A DNA stretch of 64,000 bases from Argentina anserina (Eukaryota; Streptophyta; Magnoliopsida; Rosales; Rosaceae), in contig NC_065873.1 of assembly GCF_933775445.1 (NCBI RefSeq), positions 22,258,001 through 22,322,000 on the forward strand, written 5' to 3'. Below are positions 24,734 through 37,480 of this stretch, piece by piece. A model generated the notes under the pieces. It did not search any database. It was not told the origin of the DNA and saw nothing but the letters and a program-made list of their open reading frames with translations. The translations under genes were made by a program, and so were the position numbers. Position 1 is the first letter of the stretch; each line of letters begins with the position of its first letter.

Positions 24734-27700
24734 ATGTTACCTGCCGTTGCCTCTGCTCTAGCCTCAACTTCTCGGAATTTGCCATTTCATATTCCCCATT
24801 TTCCAGATACCTTTGATCTGGTCTAAGCCTTGAATCTGTTGGGGGCAACTTCTCCTACACATGAATACACTTGGAAGTATCATAATCTGATAGCAGTGCA
24901 CTCAGAAAGCAAAAGAGATTAAATTGATTCCACTTTATCATAATCAATTAAAGTTTTCATCAGTTCAGAATCCTCAGATACAGATTTTCACGTTAAACAA
25001 TATGCAAACGAGCCAAACAGGTCACATAGTTTCAACATTCAAGCAGATCATTTAATACTCAATCTGAGGAATAACAAGCACCTTCAATCCAGGCAGCAGT
25101 TCGTTCATTGTGATAGCAAAGCGTGTCAAGTTATATCTGGTTGGGTACTTGGGTGGCTTGCTCCTCTTCCAGAGCAGGCGGGCATCGGATAAAGACTCGA
25201 ATTTTCCCTTCCCTGAACAGTCTCCATCCACATAATGCATGCTCTCATCCCATTTTCCAAATAACGTTGCCACTGTTTTTCCATGCTTATCTTGAACTAT
25301 ACCTTGTACCTGGTGGGGAAAAACATTATTAATTGATATTTTGATTTTTGAAATGGACACTGTGTCATATATTTTTAATTTTACATGTCTTATTCTGTTA
25401 TTATGTTTAAACATTTCAGAATTCAATCTAAGTATACCAGTGCAGAACAACATGGCAATATGTCATGAGGATAAAAAAAATTGTACCTGATGAGGATTTC
25501 TGTCAATGATAGACTGCTCCTTAAATTTTAGCCTACATTGATATTCATGCTTTCCCTGAATTCTCATTGTACCATAGTGATCACAGTACAGCTTTCCCAA
25601 TATAAGATTGTAAATGGAAGTTGTAACCTGTCAGAAAGAATTTATGTTCAGATAATGACCTAGCAAAATATTTAACATTAGCCGAGTTCTGAGATTCATA
25701 CTTTACTCCATTGAAGAATTTCACCATCTTCAAATTCCAAGGTCAGAACACCAACTGGATCAAGCTGAATTGAGCGGCCCCAAAATTTGCTCTTCAAATT
25801 GCTATCACCATAGAATTTCCATCCTCTACCCTCACAATGGCAAGCGATAATCATGGGGTGATGACTAACCTGAGACCCCCAATACAAGAATTTTTACTAT
25901 GTGATTCACAGAATAGAAAGAATACAATGACAGGGATGCTATAAAAGATGTAGTGAGCCAAATACTGAACTTCGACCACATTAATTGTTAAACATTGACT
26001 GTTAGATATCTTACCAGAGTTAATTCAACTGCACACCACACACCTCTTTCAGGTATATTAGCCATTGTCAGTTATCACAATCAAAGTTCACCTTTCTTAA
26101 CTTTAGTTTTCTAACTTTTTGTAAGATTTCAGGTAGTATGGGATTTATTTCATATTTCATATCAAAGATCCAGCAAACATCGTACAACATTCAATCAATT
26201 GGAACGTTACTTTTGTAGTCAATATTAAGTTTAACGAGAATGCAAGCACCTTCAATATGACAAACTTGACAAAGGCACCACACAATTTTTTTTTTGGACA
26301 AGAAGCACCACACAATTTGAACAAATAATATCTTGCCACACACATAGGACAGCATAAAGCTGGTCCAACCTATAAATAATCATCCAACCTACAAATCACC
26401 AGTAGAAAACATAAATTGCAAGTTGTGGTTCAAGACTTTTTCACACCTTCTCTGAGAAAAACCGAAGGCCTCTATCTGGATAGTCAGCCTCATATGTTTC
26501 GCCTAATAATGGATTGAATGGTTTGCACATCCTTCCTTCAGTTGAAGCATATCCAGATACAGCAAAAGCAGCCACATTAAGAATCCTCATGAGGCTATTA
26601 CCCTGATCAACGAAATTCAAAATTAAGTTAAACGGACCAACGCACTAATTTAAGTTATTCTTTTCCAACAAAATTTTCAAAATCCCTTTATAGCATCTCA
26701 GAAAAGATGATGTCATGGTCTTACCCTTTTGCCCCATTCATATGCTCGATCAAGGAGGTATGAATACTCTAAATCCTCAAAACATTTTTGTAGAGAAGAT
26801 AGAGGTTCATTGAAGTATACAGGGAGACATATTTTTGTAAGGTCCTTCCCAATGTTGTCCTTGATCATCGACCAAAGACTAACACTCTTCTCTCTTTCCA
26901 CAGGGTCGGGCAATTTCTTACGTCGCTTAACAATAGGATAGTCAGCTCCGATTTCGAATGATGGATCTGACCCATCTCCAGATTCAATGGCATAAAGACC
27001 ATCATCATCTGAAGAGATGGAAGATGCCCGATATTCAGACCCAGTACTTTTAAAAGAACTTGATGATAGAAAATCACGCGTATCAAAGAAAGCATTGTCC
27101 TCTTCATCTGTTTCTTCCTCTGCAGCATCAGGTCTTTCATTATCATCTTCAGATTCAGTTGCACTTCCTTCTGAAAATTTAAAATCAATGCAGGTCTAAA
27201 TCAGCCCAAGGAAGCATGACCTAAGCCCTAAACCCATTTCGATCATTCAAGAGCACGACAACAATAATCACTTGTTGCATGTAACAATTAATAATTTACA
27301 TAGATACACTAAAAAATTCTTACCACTGAACTTATCTTGTCTTGATCTAGAGGAGGCCCCAGAATCTTTAAGCTGTCGGCTCTCATCAACAACTGTATTC
27401 TCCAAATCTACCTTTTCTGTCTACAGAATGCAGTATAACAGCGACTTTGTTAGAAAGACAAGGATATAAATATCTGCACCAGAAGATAAATTCTCAAGGA
27501 AATAACCTCCATGCATACAGTAAACATTTCTTAAAAAAAAAGTGAACGTATACATCAGCCAAATGACTGGCACTGTCCAATTAACTAGTGTCCTTTTTAC
27601 ACATCCTTAAAATGCCCGCATCCACCTCTCTTTCCTCTAGGTAGTAACAATTATTTTTTGTCCTTTTTCTCATTTAATGAAACACTGGTGCATCAAATAT

Positions 27701-30170
27701 CAATAATTGAAATAGTATAAAGAATTAAGGCCACAAATAAGTAGGTTTATTGACAAGAAGACAGTTGTTGAAACTGGATGTGGGAAATGGGTTACTTTTA
27801 CTGGTTAAATTAGGAATGAAAGTGTAACCCTCAAACATATCAATACTTCAAGGCCTCCCCACTTGTTCAGGAACATTTTTTGATGTAAAAAGCTATAATG
27901 TTAGCAACATACAATATGTATCAAAACGAATGTGTTAAGAGATAGAAATGGTTGCTTAATTCATCTCAATTGTTGACACATAATTTAATTTAAACCTATA
28001 GACCAAAGACAGACATAAAATCATGAAGATGGAAAGGAAAAATGCACCTAACTCCACCCTCAAGCAAAAGCACTAAAAGGAACTCTTCTATATTAACATC
28101 AACAAGCAGTCCACCAGCACCGTTAACTAACAACTTGACCTCACAACTGTCTGCAACCAGCAGCAGTCACTACCCGTGTCAAGGTCCTTGAATTTTTAAA
28201 TAAGCTCTTCAAAACACCAGAGATTTACTCTAAAAAAGAAATAGATGTAAGACTACTATAGAAGAGTTCCATCCAAGGTACCTTAGTATTTTGGCAGGAG
28301 GCAGTACATTTTTATTATTTTCAGAAAGTGATGGTAGACTAAAACTAAATTCTACCCCAGTGACCCAAAACGCAGGAGAAAGTTTTGCTCATATCAAGCA
28401 AATATAGCAAAATCATCCACTAAAGATAACATAATTAGAAGTTCTAACTCCTAAACTATAGTACTGAGAACACGTCAGATTTACTCAAAATGAAAAATAC
28501 AGAAGGATCTGTGAACCTACACATACTACACACCTAGCCTTAAATTACCAGTCTAACTGTAACAAGGATACTACAGTGATTCTGTTTTAATGAAACAGAC
28601 GTGCACATTTTTACTAACCAAAAAAATTCAGTCATTTGGATGAGTTTTCACATTTTACATTTCCATAACATGAACGTTCTGTCTTGTGCAAGCCAATGTC
28701 ATCTTCTGGTCTATTGAACCTCTATATGCATAAATTGAGTCGATTCAATATAACTACCTCCACTAACACACCAAACACTCAAATTGCAAACAGAAGGATA
28801 TTTACATTGAAAGAATTACAAATTTTTGAGGAAAGAACTGCCAGGAGCCTCAAACTCCTGCTCTACACAAACAAAACAGAACAAACTCCCACTCCACAAG
28901 CTGATACTCTAAACATCTAAAACAACAGCCACTAGCAATTTTCCGGTGGTACTTTTAAGAAGGGCAAGAAAAATATTTAATTTCTACAAGGTAGGAAACT
29001 AAAGAACTCCAAATTCAACTGACATTATGTTCCCATACCTCTAATTGTCGTAGCGTGTCAATTAGGAGCCATTGTTTCTGCTTGAGCAGAAGAAGCTGGT
29101 TCTGCAATGCAGCAAACTCTGTCTTCATTATCTGTTCACTTTCCTGTATAGCTGCCTCCCTAACACCTTCTTCGGAAAGGCGCTGCCTCAATTTTTCAGT
29201 AGACACGGCGGCATTGTCTACCGGTGCCATCAACTCACTGTTGGAAATCCGCGGAAACATGTCTTTCACTGCCTGCAATGCTTCCACCCAAGCGCACCGA
29301 TCATCACTCGATTCCGCCCTCAAATGCAGCCTCTTTGTACCTGTGAAGATCGAGAACCGCTTATCGTCTGATTTACTCTCACGGATGCTTGAAACCTGTG
29401 AACCAATTCGCCATAATTATACGGATCACCGCATAAATCTCATTCAATTCAAACTAACAAAAACAAATCCTAATCATGATCAAGCAAAAGCTGCAAATAT
29501 GAATTAACTTATTTCCTTTACACCACTTCTGGATTAGAAACAGAATCAAAACGGCAAAGATGGAAGTCGTTTCTGGCATAAATACTTTAGAAAAATCAGA
29601 AATCAAAAATCGAATGCGAAAATGTTAAAACGGAGTTGAAACCTTGAGATGAACTTCGCCGAACGGCTTGCGGCGCAGCTTTTGAGGACTAGGATTCCGA
29701 TGCCTGGAGAGTCTCCGAATCGAAGTTTCTCCGATGACCTTGGAGCCTTTCTCCGTCTCCGGCGTCACAACGATCCTATCAGGACCGTGAATCTTATAGT
29801 ACGAAAGCACTCCATCATGCAAAACGAACCACCGCGGCCGCCAGCCTTTCCCGTAATTCACCCACTTGTACAGTATTCCCGATACGCCATTCCCTACGAT
29901 GTCGTTTATCTTCACATCCACCGGCTGCTCCCTCCCACTCGCCGGCGGCCGCGCCACGGACTCCGCCGCGGCGATGGCGGCGGCGGCGGCAACCGCCGTC
30001 GTGCGCTGGCTGAGGCGGCCGTATTCGACGCTGGAATTGTTGCTGTTCGTCTCCTTGTGGAGACTGAAGCGGTTGGGCGGATCGGATCTACCGAAGGAGG
30101 TCATGTGGAGGTCCGGCGAGGGGGAGAGGCTGTGGTCGGAGAGAGTGGAGATGCAGCAGAAGGGATGCAT
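23997..30170 (-). CDS. ORP1C: Oxysterol-binding protein-related protein, PH plus ORD domains (ORP1C-type), ten exons
   Basis: ORPs bind and move sterols or phosphoinositides between membranes at contact sites. Exons: 30170-29643, 29395-29039, 27420-27324, 27170-26725, 26602-26447, 25869-25702, 25627-25487, 25309-25082, 24854-24741 and 24161-23997. All are GT-AG with consistent phases, giving about 799 residues, close to my memory of about 815 for Arabidopsis ORP1C. Domains: alanine-rich N-terminus; PH domain from about residue 95 ([18 protein letters not shown]) to WVEALQAV; coiled-coil-like Gln/Leu stretch ([19 protein letters not shown]); acidic linker with an FFAT-like AFFDTRD; then the lipid-binding domain with the family signature EKVSHHPM and [14 protein letters not shown]. 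It ends at TAG 23997. The start at 30170 (MHPFCC) matches the remembered Arabidopsis start. Intron 2 is unusually long (1.6 kb). Confidence 0.94.
24700..24735. repeat. (TA)n microsatellite in ORP intron 9
   Basis: An AT-dinucleotide tract with one interruption, placed only a few bases from the exon 9 donor at 24740. Length changes here could affect splicing, but that is speculation. Confidence 0.8.
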
Positions 30171-30300
30171 ATGGAAATTAACATGAATGCGGCGATCGGA
30201 GGAGGGAGATGGCGACGGAGGCGGTTATGGTCATGGTGGAGGAGTTTGATTGAGAGAGAGAGAGAGAGAGAAGGATTGAGAAAAAGGAAAGAAGCGAGAA
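30171..30300 (-). promoter_or_regulatory. 5' leader of the ORP gene with GA/CT microsatellite
   Basis: Directly upstream of the ORP start codon is a (GA)n run on the plus strand at about 30252-30271. It reads as CT on the gene's sense strand, a frequent feature of plant 5' leaders. The transcription start is not determined. Confidence 0.4.
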
Positions 30301-32594
30301 TAGCGTGAATCAATGGAGACGGTTATGGTTAGAATATGAAGAAGAAGAAGAAGAATATTATATTTTGGTTCTTATTTTGACGACGGTGGCGGAGAGGTCA
30401 ATATACGAGAGTCTCCGATTTGTTTTTTTTTTTTTGAAACGAACATTTTCTGTTAAAATGGAGCGAGGAGCTTTAAAAGCCGCCAGGCAGTTGGTCATAT
30501 CAGTCGTCTCTGTACGTGTTATGAGTTTCCGGGCCTTTCTTTTTCGTTTGGGAGGAGGTTTAGGATAGCGGTGAGGGTGCAGGGGAGTTATGGTGGAGAC
30601 GGCCGTCGTGTGCTGAGAGAGTGACGCGTGGTGGGAAAGATGCGTTTATTGATGGCTCTCACGGCTCGGTCCTAAACATGGTGATTTGTTTCTCTTTTTT
30701 TGTATAATTAGTCCTCTAGTATTATCCGATTGGTTTGTGTACGTTCTATCAAACAGATTTTATGTTAGGTTCATCGGAGGACCAACGACATTTTTCCACT
30801 TCCTCCGTTTTAGTTGTGAGTATATATTTTCTTTCTAAAAAAAAAGTTAGTGAGTATATCTTCGTGAAAGATATTTGCAGCGTAATTAATACACAAATAA
30901 TGAGTCATTTGTATCTAGGTCGTAGATTGTCATTTTTTTACTTCTCATATCTGTACTTCGTATTTGTATCTCAATTTCATTGCCGTTTTTTATTTATATA
31001 TATAAAGACTACTTTGTTGTGGAACATAACGGAGTAATTGTATTATGATCAACTAAGTCTTACTAATATTACTTTTATTCTTTACATTTTTTTGAGTTTT
31101 AAGTACAAATCATGTATGTTTTGGATTGAAACTTCTACGTTTATACATGGCTTCACAACTACAATTACATTTTGTATGCTTACACCAGTTACGTAAGGAT
31201 GATTGTCTTGAGACTTTTTGAACAAGTAACACACTTTCGGAAAAAAGATTCATCGTACTGGTTTCCATAAGGGTCAAGTTTCTCCGTTTATATTCTCTAA
31301 TGATATTGTAATTGACATGCAACCCAAAAAAAAAACGAGTTTCATTGGTTTCAATGGTAAAAGGCAAGAAAATTCGATCAACATTGCTCCAACGTAAAGA
31401 AGATTCCCATCATCTAGCTCGAGCCCAATTATCAGATCATTAATCTATAAATCTATATAATCAATAATTTGTCTTCATACTTCATAGTGCAAGCCATCCT
31501 AATGTTGGATTTATCTTGACTATGATATTCGAAACGGAACCTTCTTCATGTTCTTGATCACCAAACATGCATGACTTTTGTTTTTCCAAAGCGAATAATA
31601 GTATTGAGTTAGATAAGTCTCATGTTTATAGCCTCAGGTCAAAGTACACCGCACCATCTCTCTTATCCACAATCCATTTCTAATGTACTTTTGTAATTTG
31701 TATGCAATTATGCACGATTGAAACATTCAACGTACTATTAGACAAAAAAATTATAGAGCTGAAAATTATTAGATTAACTTGTATTATGCTCAACTAAAAT
31801 TTGAAAACACACACAAAACGTGCCCTTTGATTAATTCGATTTTTTTTTTTGGTGGAGACGAGTATTCAATATTCGAAAATACCAAAATGAAGCACGCCCA
31901 ATTGGACTATGCTCTGTTTCTTATATTTTCTTTTAGTTTCTTATTATAATAATCGAGGGTTTTATACTTTTATAGGGTTTAAGGTATATGTATCTTTGAT
32001 GAGCCGGGATCTGCTAAGCAGACTACCATTAGTGTTATTAACTACGTGTCTTATACTCGTATAGTAGTGCGCATGCACTTGTATATACATCAAACATCTT
32101 GTATAGCATTATTTTCAGTCAATCCTCTCTTAGATCAATTTTTTTTAGAGAAAGACGTCAAAGTCTCTTAGATCTTGATATCGTTGTAAACTAATTCAAC
32201 CATGATTATAATACTCAAGCTAAGCAGAGCACAAGACATGTTTCTCACGCCACTGGGAAAGTCATTATTCATTTGCCGATATAACATAATATTGATTGCT
32301 CACTTACTGAATTATGTGAATAAAATTGATGTGATATATTTTTAGGAACGTTGTATCATAACATTTATTTTTTTCTCATTTATTCTAACAATAACAGGAT
32401 TAGACAATTAGTGTGTATTTCACTAATGAATGTAAGTAATACCGTAAGAGTTCAAGAAAAAAAAATCAAAGAGTGGTGCTAAATTTGCATGGTCGGTCGT
32501 CGTTGAGCTCTTGTAGAGTTTGTTTGCATGTGTTGGTAATCAATGATCTCCTATCTTCTCTGCAAACGGCCCTCTCTTGTTACCCCCTCTGCAA

Positions 32595-32608
32595 GCGACA
32601 CGTGTCGC
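32595..32608. promoter_or_regulatory. Perfect 14-bp palindrome with G-box core
   Basis: GCGACACGTGTCGC is its own reverse complement and contains CACGTG, the core bound by plant bZIP and bHLH factors. About 150 bp downstream is GGTCAAAG, a W-box-like site. No adjacent gene could be identified, so the target is unknown. Confidence 0.4.
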
Positions 32609-33099
32609 CTGTGACAAACATTCGCAGGTCGATTACAATTTAGATCGCAGTAAAGAGAGAGATAAAGCTAACGACGACGGCACACTGGCGCGTAATTAGT
32701 AGCGTGTAACGGGTTGCAGAGAATCATAGTTGCTTTGACTGATGATGCGGTCAAAGTACGCAGAGGCGAGAGAATATGACACGTCGACGTCGTCCTTGTG
32801 AACAGAGAGAGAAGTAATTTTCACTGCGTAATCTTACGACCTGTCGGAAACAGTATCTAAGAGGACACAGGCACAGAGCATTGTGCTTACACAGCTCCCA
32901 ATCCATTCATATTTCTATTTTATTTTTCATTTTTAGTAATTAATGAAACTAATCACAATATCTGAGATTTTTTATTTATTTATCCTCCCCTCATTACAAA
33001 TTTAAATGAAACCGTGTGTTCGTGGTTTACAGGGGATGTACATATTTCTGGTAAATATTGGGGTGCAAAAGTGTATTGTTCAACTTCTTCAAATATCAT

Positions 33100-33685
33100 A
33101 CGGGTGTGCCCGGTGCGGTGCGATGCGGGTTGGAAGTAAAATTATATCCAATTTATTTTAAATGGTGTAGAGATTTTATAAACCATATCTAGTATTCGGT
33201 TTAGTCAAACCGTTTAATCAGGTAAACAACATTTCGATGTTGTTTCAGATAAACCACTTGTTTCCACATCAAGTCTACGAATAATATTATAAACTAAAAT
33301 ACTAACCAAATTTTGAAGACACGGATCTTTAAATAATACTACATAATAATGTCTCTTAAGTCTTAAAATAGACTAGAACCTAAAAAGTAAAGAGAGAAAG
33401 AAAAACGAAGTGGTAGAAATAGATAAAATGTAGTCAATTTAGAATATATTTTGGCAATCTTGCAGATTAGAGATAAAATTTTATTACTATTAGGATATTG
33501 GTGTATTACTATATCACCATGTTATTGTTAAATAAATAATAAAAATATATTTTTTAAAACCGGTGCAATTCGGTTTTTATCCGGTTTGTTAAATGTCTAA
33601 TCCTAATTCAGTCAATTTATAAATGATTTGGTATTTTCATGATCCTAATCCAGTTCGCATAAAGCGGTGTGGTTCACAACAGTGA
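33100..33685. mobile_element. Possible decayed hAT-like MITE
   Basis: The left end (ACGGGTGTG at about 33100) and the reverse complement of the right end (about 33684) match at roughly 7 of the first 9 positions. The interior has CGGTTT/AAACCG-rich motifs common in such elements. The candidate 8-bp target duplication matches only partly, so this is tentative. Confidence 0.3.
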
Positions 33686-33702
33686 CATCTAATAATTAGG
33701 CA

Positions 33703-34737
33703 TTAGTTGTTGGAAAAATAGTTAAATAAACCATTTAAAACTAATTTTTAATTGATTAATTAAATTAAATTTAACTTATAATTAATCAAAGATGAACATA
33801 GATTTGAGTTCTCCATAATGAAGGCTACAAGTGTAATTTGGTTAGTGTGTGAATAATAAATTGTCGCTCAAATATGACTATTTAAAATGAGGGAAAATGT
33901 TTGTTCCACATTGGAAAAGAAAAGTGTTGGAAATGCTTTATATGGTATCCATTGTTTATGGATTGTAAACTGTGTAAACCCCCTTATACCATCTCACGCA
34001 CGCGCAGGGAGGAGGTGCAAATCTTTGGTCACAGGGGAAACTCGTGTATGCCCGTGCGACCTGCGGACACGAATGCCTCACCAAATTGAGGGTCGGAACG
34101 CATATTCTTTTTGCATTTCCGAAAATTCTTTTTAGACGTTTCAACTTCTCTTGATTGTTCAAATTCTTCCTTTTGTAACAACTATAACTGAAACGTTATT
34201 GTGTGTTATGGAGAAGTTTGTAACAGATTGAAATCATTGCTCGTAACATATGTAACTCATGTATGTTATGATTTTTTGATTTCCTATAACAACCATTTTA
34301 TTCATTGCAGATTGTAAATCCTCACTGTATAAATAGCCACTATTCTTTCATTGTAAAATGATTTAAAACACAATCAGCTCTCCCTCTCTCAAAGTGTTCT
34401 TAGTTTTTCACTGATGATAGAAAAATGTACTTTTCGAGTTCATTGAGAGTTCTAGTTAGTAGTGCAACTTCTTAGAATTGTTTAATCGTTTTATCATGGG
34501 AGACAAGTGCCAAACATCTTTGCACCGGTAGAGGAGGCGTAAACGTCTTAAAGACAGTGTGGTATTACACACGTCTCGACTAGTTTTTCAATCATCAATC
34601 GTTTGATATTTTAGTTGAATTCATATTGAATTTTTTTCGTGTTATTCGTCATTAGATTTTAATATTGTATTATAATTATTTATAATTCAGTTTATTAAAT
34701 TACATGTGTAATATATCATTGTTTTTCTAACATTAGT
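33703..34737. mobile_element. Solo LTR (1025 bp) with 5-bp TSD TTAGT
   Basis: The LTR spans 33708-34732. It starts TGTTGGAA and ends TTCTAACA, a short imperfect inverted repeat typical of Ty1/copia LTRs. The 5-bp duplication TTAGT flanks it exactly, at 33703-33707 and 34733-34737. A TATA box (TATAAATA, 34328-34335) precedes a pyrimidine-rich stretch, as expected inside an LTR. No primer site, coding region or second LTR is present, so the internal part was probably lost by LTR-LTR recombination. Assignment to copia is an inference from the ends. Confidence 0.8.
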
Positions 34738-36986
34738 CACCTATGATGTGCTACAATTATATGTTCTACCATAGATATATATATATAGTGATCACTATAA
34801 CGATGACACTCAATTTGGTTTGGAAGAACGATGACACTATTTTGCTGAACATGCGTAGGTAGCTTAGCAAATGGAGTTCCTTATCTTTTAACACATTCGA
34901 CATCTGATAACGATATGTGTAGTTCGATTTGTTCTTGACCCATGTCCCACAGGGCCACAACCGCTAGGCAATTCGCAATTTGTTTTCTTGTTTGTCTCAA
35001 AAATCATCCTATCCTAGTGAAAAATTAGAATGAAGAAAAATATGTATATAGAACGTAATAATGTATATCTGTGAAATGTATTTTTTTTTACAATTTTATC
35101 TGTATCGGTCTAATTTGATACTATGTTAATTTCTGCTCCGAAAGATACATCTACTATGTATTTCGTGTTCTCCCGGCATCAGGCTAGCAATTTCCAAAAG
35201 CCATGTGATGATCCCACGGAACTTTGACTAAACTCCTTCCTTTCCTACCTAAAATTTCCACTTCCGCAAGGTAAGCATCTGTTTTCTATTAGTAGTGCAC
35301 ATTCAAGATGATGGATGAGAGGCTTTAGGGTTAAACTTCATTATTTATCCTTCAAATTTTGACCCATTGGCATATAAAAATTTAACTTGAGCGATCCATT
35401 TATTTGGATGCCATTCTGTTTCCACCGCAACGTATATTTATATATATACCACCCTAAACATCGATGGCTAGAAGGAATATGAAAAGTAAGTCACAGCACA
35501 TTTGATGCCACTTTCATTCCACCAGATCCTCAAGAACGAGTAAACTAAGACTTTTAAGTTGCTTTCCTCTAGATGTAAGAACAGTTGCATCCGACCGTTC
35601 TTAGATCTGTTTATAACATTATCATGAAAATTGACTTAATTATTAAGTACCAATTAGGCCTTTGAACATATCTGCTTATTGGACTATTTGGTATTTCAAT
35701 AAAAAAAAACACCCTATGAGGCCGCCGCTCTCTCTCTCCTCCTTGCCTTAGCAAAATATTTGCTAAGCGGCTATGAGGATTGGATTGGTGATGGCATTAG
35801 GTATCGGGATGACATTGGCCAATTCCTCTTTCTTTTCTCCCCTCTCCCTAGCGTTTGATGGGGCAGAGATTGATTTCTTTCAATTCCGATTGAAAAAGCA
35901 TTTGGTGGTGGATGGCTCCATGGCCCTTGATTGTGGTGTGGCTGCAATTAGAGATCTAGTTACCGGGGTTTGGCAACCTTGTGGGAGTTCGATGTCCTTT
36001 CACGCTAGGAAGAAGGCTGATGGCTGTAGATTACTCGTTTTGATGGAAGGCATCCGGTTGACAACATCATGCTTTTGGCCAACAAATCTGATGGCTAGGT
36101 GCCGGAGTTAAGAGCCCAAATCAATTGGGCATTGATGTTCCTTTGGGTCATGTTTGGTGCTGTAGTATTCGGGTGTCAGTCAAAGGCTTTAGTTAGTATT
36201 GATCCCATAGGTTTTATCAAATAAGTAAGCGTAGTCTTGCATTCGTGGTATTTATATCATGTTGTCGGCATTGAGATAGATAAGGTTTAGTTCACTAGGC
36301 TTTGTTGTTTCACATGGTTCTAACTTCGTGCTCATCATGTGGGTGTTCAATGTTCATGTTGACCTCTTACATTTTAATATATCTAACGACTCGATCATTC
36401 TATTAAACATATTTGCTTATTACTTAACATTGCATACATTCCTTTCATTGCTTCGTTTGGCACTCTGATCAACAATAATTCATGTCCAATACACGGATAA
36501 ACTTTGCGAATTCGAGGAGACATTTGATCTAAACGAGAAAAATGAGAAGATGAGGGCAAGTACTCTGCCCTGCAAACGAAATTGTAATAGCATGGAGCTA
36601 ACAAGAGGAGATTTTATACACAGATTTAGCCATGCATGTGTTTAACTTGCAGCAAAAACATGAAATTCAGATAAAAATTCCGAGTGGGAATGCCAACTTT
36701 TATGACCCAGGAAAATACAAATCTGAGAGAGACAAAAGGCTGTTGTGGGGGTTGGTATTGGACTACTGGTAGACCCTAAACTTGGAAATAAGTCTCATCA
36801 TCTCATCATATAAAGCCTTCAAGTATGTCCAAGGACTGGAACCTAATAAGCATTCTATCTTTAGCCTTTTGAACTCTGTACAAGATGCCTAGCCAGTTTT
36901 TGGGACACCCATAACGTGTCCTACATGGAAGGCCCCAACAATGGGGTGGTGTCCAAAACAATGTAGGTCACCTTGGACAATTTGTA
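34738..36986. other. Intergenic DNA with one unrecognised short open frame
   Basis: AT-rich spacer. A 112-codon plus-strand frame at 35773-36111 starts with ATG and has a somewhat hydrophobic N-terminus, but I recognise no domain in it and do not call it a gene. Nothing else stands out. Confidence 0.5.
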
Positions 36987-37480
36987 TATAATAGCTAGGA
37001 AACACGGAAACGTGCATACACCCACGTTTCCCGCTTCCGAAGCGGAACCACTCCGGAACCACTTCGGAAACGTCCGGAAACGCTCGGAAACGCGCCGGAA
37101 ACGCCCGGAAACGTGCCGGAAACGCCCGGAAACGTTCGGAAACGTGTTTCCAGAAAAATGAGTTTTGGAAACGCGGTGGAAACGCGAGTTTCTGAATTGG
37201 AAACGCGGTGGAAACGCGAGTTTCCGAATTGGAAACGCGAGTTTCCAAAAAATAAAGGTTTTTTAATGTTTTTTTTATTTTAGATTTTGAGTTACTTAAA
37301 TTAAAAATTTGTTATTATATTTATTTTTTTGTATAATTTATATATATTTATAATTTTTTTTTATTTTGACGTTTCCAAAACGTACCCGCTTCCTAAATTT
37401 TTTGAAAAACACGCTTTCGCGTTTCCAAACGTTTCGCTTCCACGTACCCGTATCTGATTCCGTGCAACCTAGTATAATAG
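36987..37480. mobile_element. hAT-like MITE (478 bp) made of GGAAACG motifs, TSD TATAATAG
   Basis: The element runs 36995-37472. Its ends are CTAGGAAACACGGAA and, reverse-complemented from the right, CTAGGTTGCACGGAA, so 12 of 15 terminal bases match. A perfect 8-bp duplication TATAATAG flanks it (36987-36994 and 37473-37480), which fits the hAT superfamily. The left half is packed with GGAAACG units, including two 32-bp tandem units at about 37167-37230; the centre is AT-rich; the right end has the complementary CGTTTCC motif. There is no transposase, so it is non-autonomous. One hAT-type open frame is not expected, and the frame seen across the left half is a repeat artefact. Confidence 0.82.

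Larger units (their letters stand above)
30301..33702. other. Intergenic DNA upstream of ORP
   Basis: About 3.4 kb without a convincing gene. It includes a 14-bp palindrome with a G-box core at 32595-32608, W-box-like GGTCAAAG just after it, and a decayed inverted-repeat candidate at about 33100-33685. The remainder is AT-rich with no clear structure. Confidence 0.5.

Noticed and set aside
29649..30308. 219-codon plus-strand frame
   Set aside because: It is antisense to ORP exon 1, whose GC-rich alanine codons remove stops on the other strand.
33887..34135. Short plus-strand frames
   Set aside because: They lie inside the solo LTR and match no protein I know.
35773..36111. 112-codon open frame with ATG
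   Set aside because: No recognisable domain, no splice partners and no supporting neighbours; could be chance or an old repeat.
36889..37248. Minus-strand frame with repeated Phe-Arg-Ala-Phe-Pro
   Set aside because: It is the translation of the GGAAACG repeat in the MITE, not a gene.
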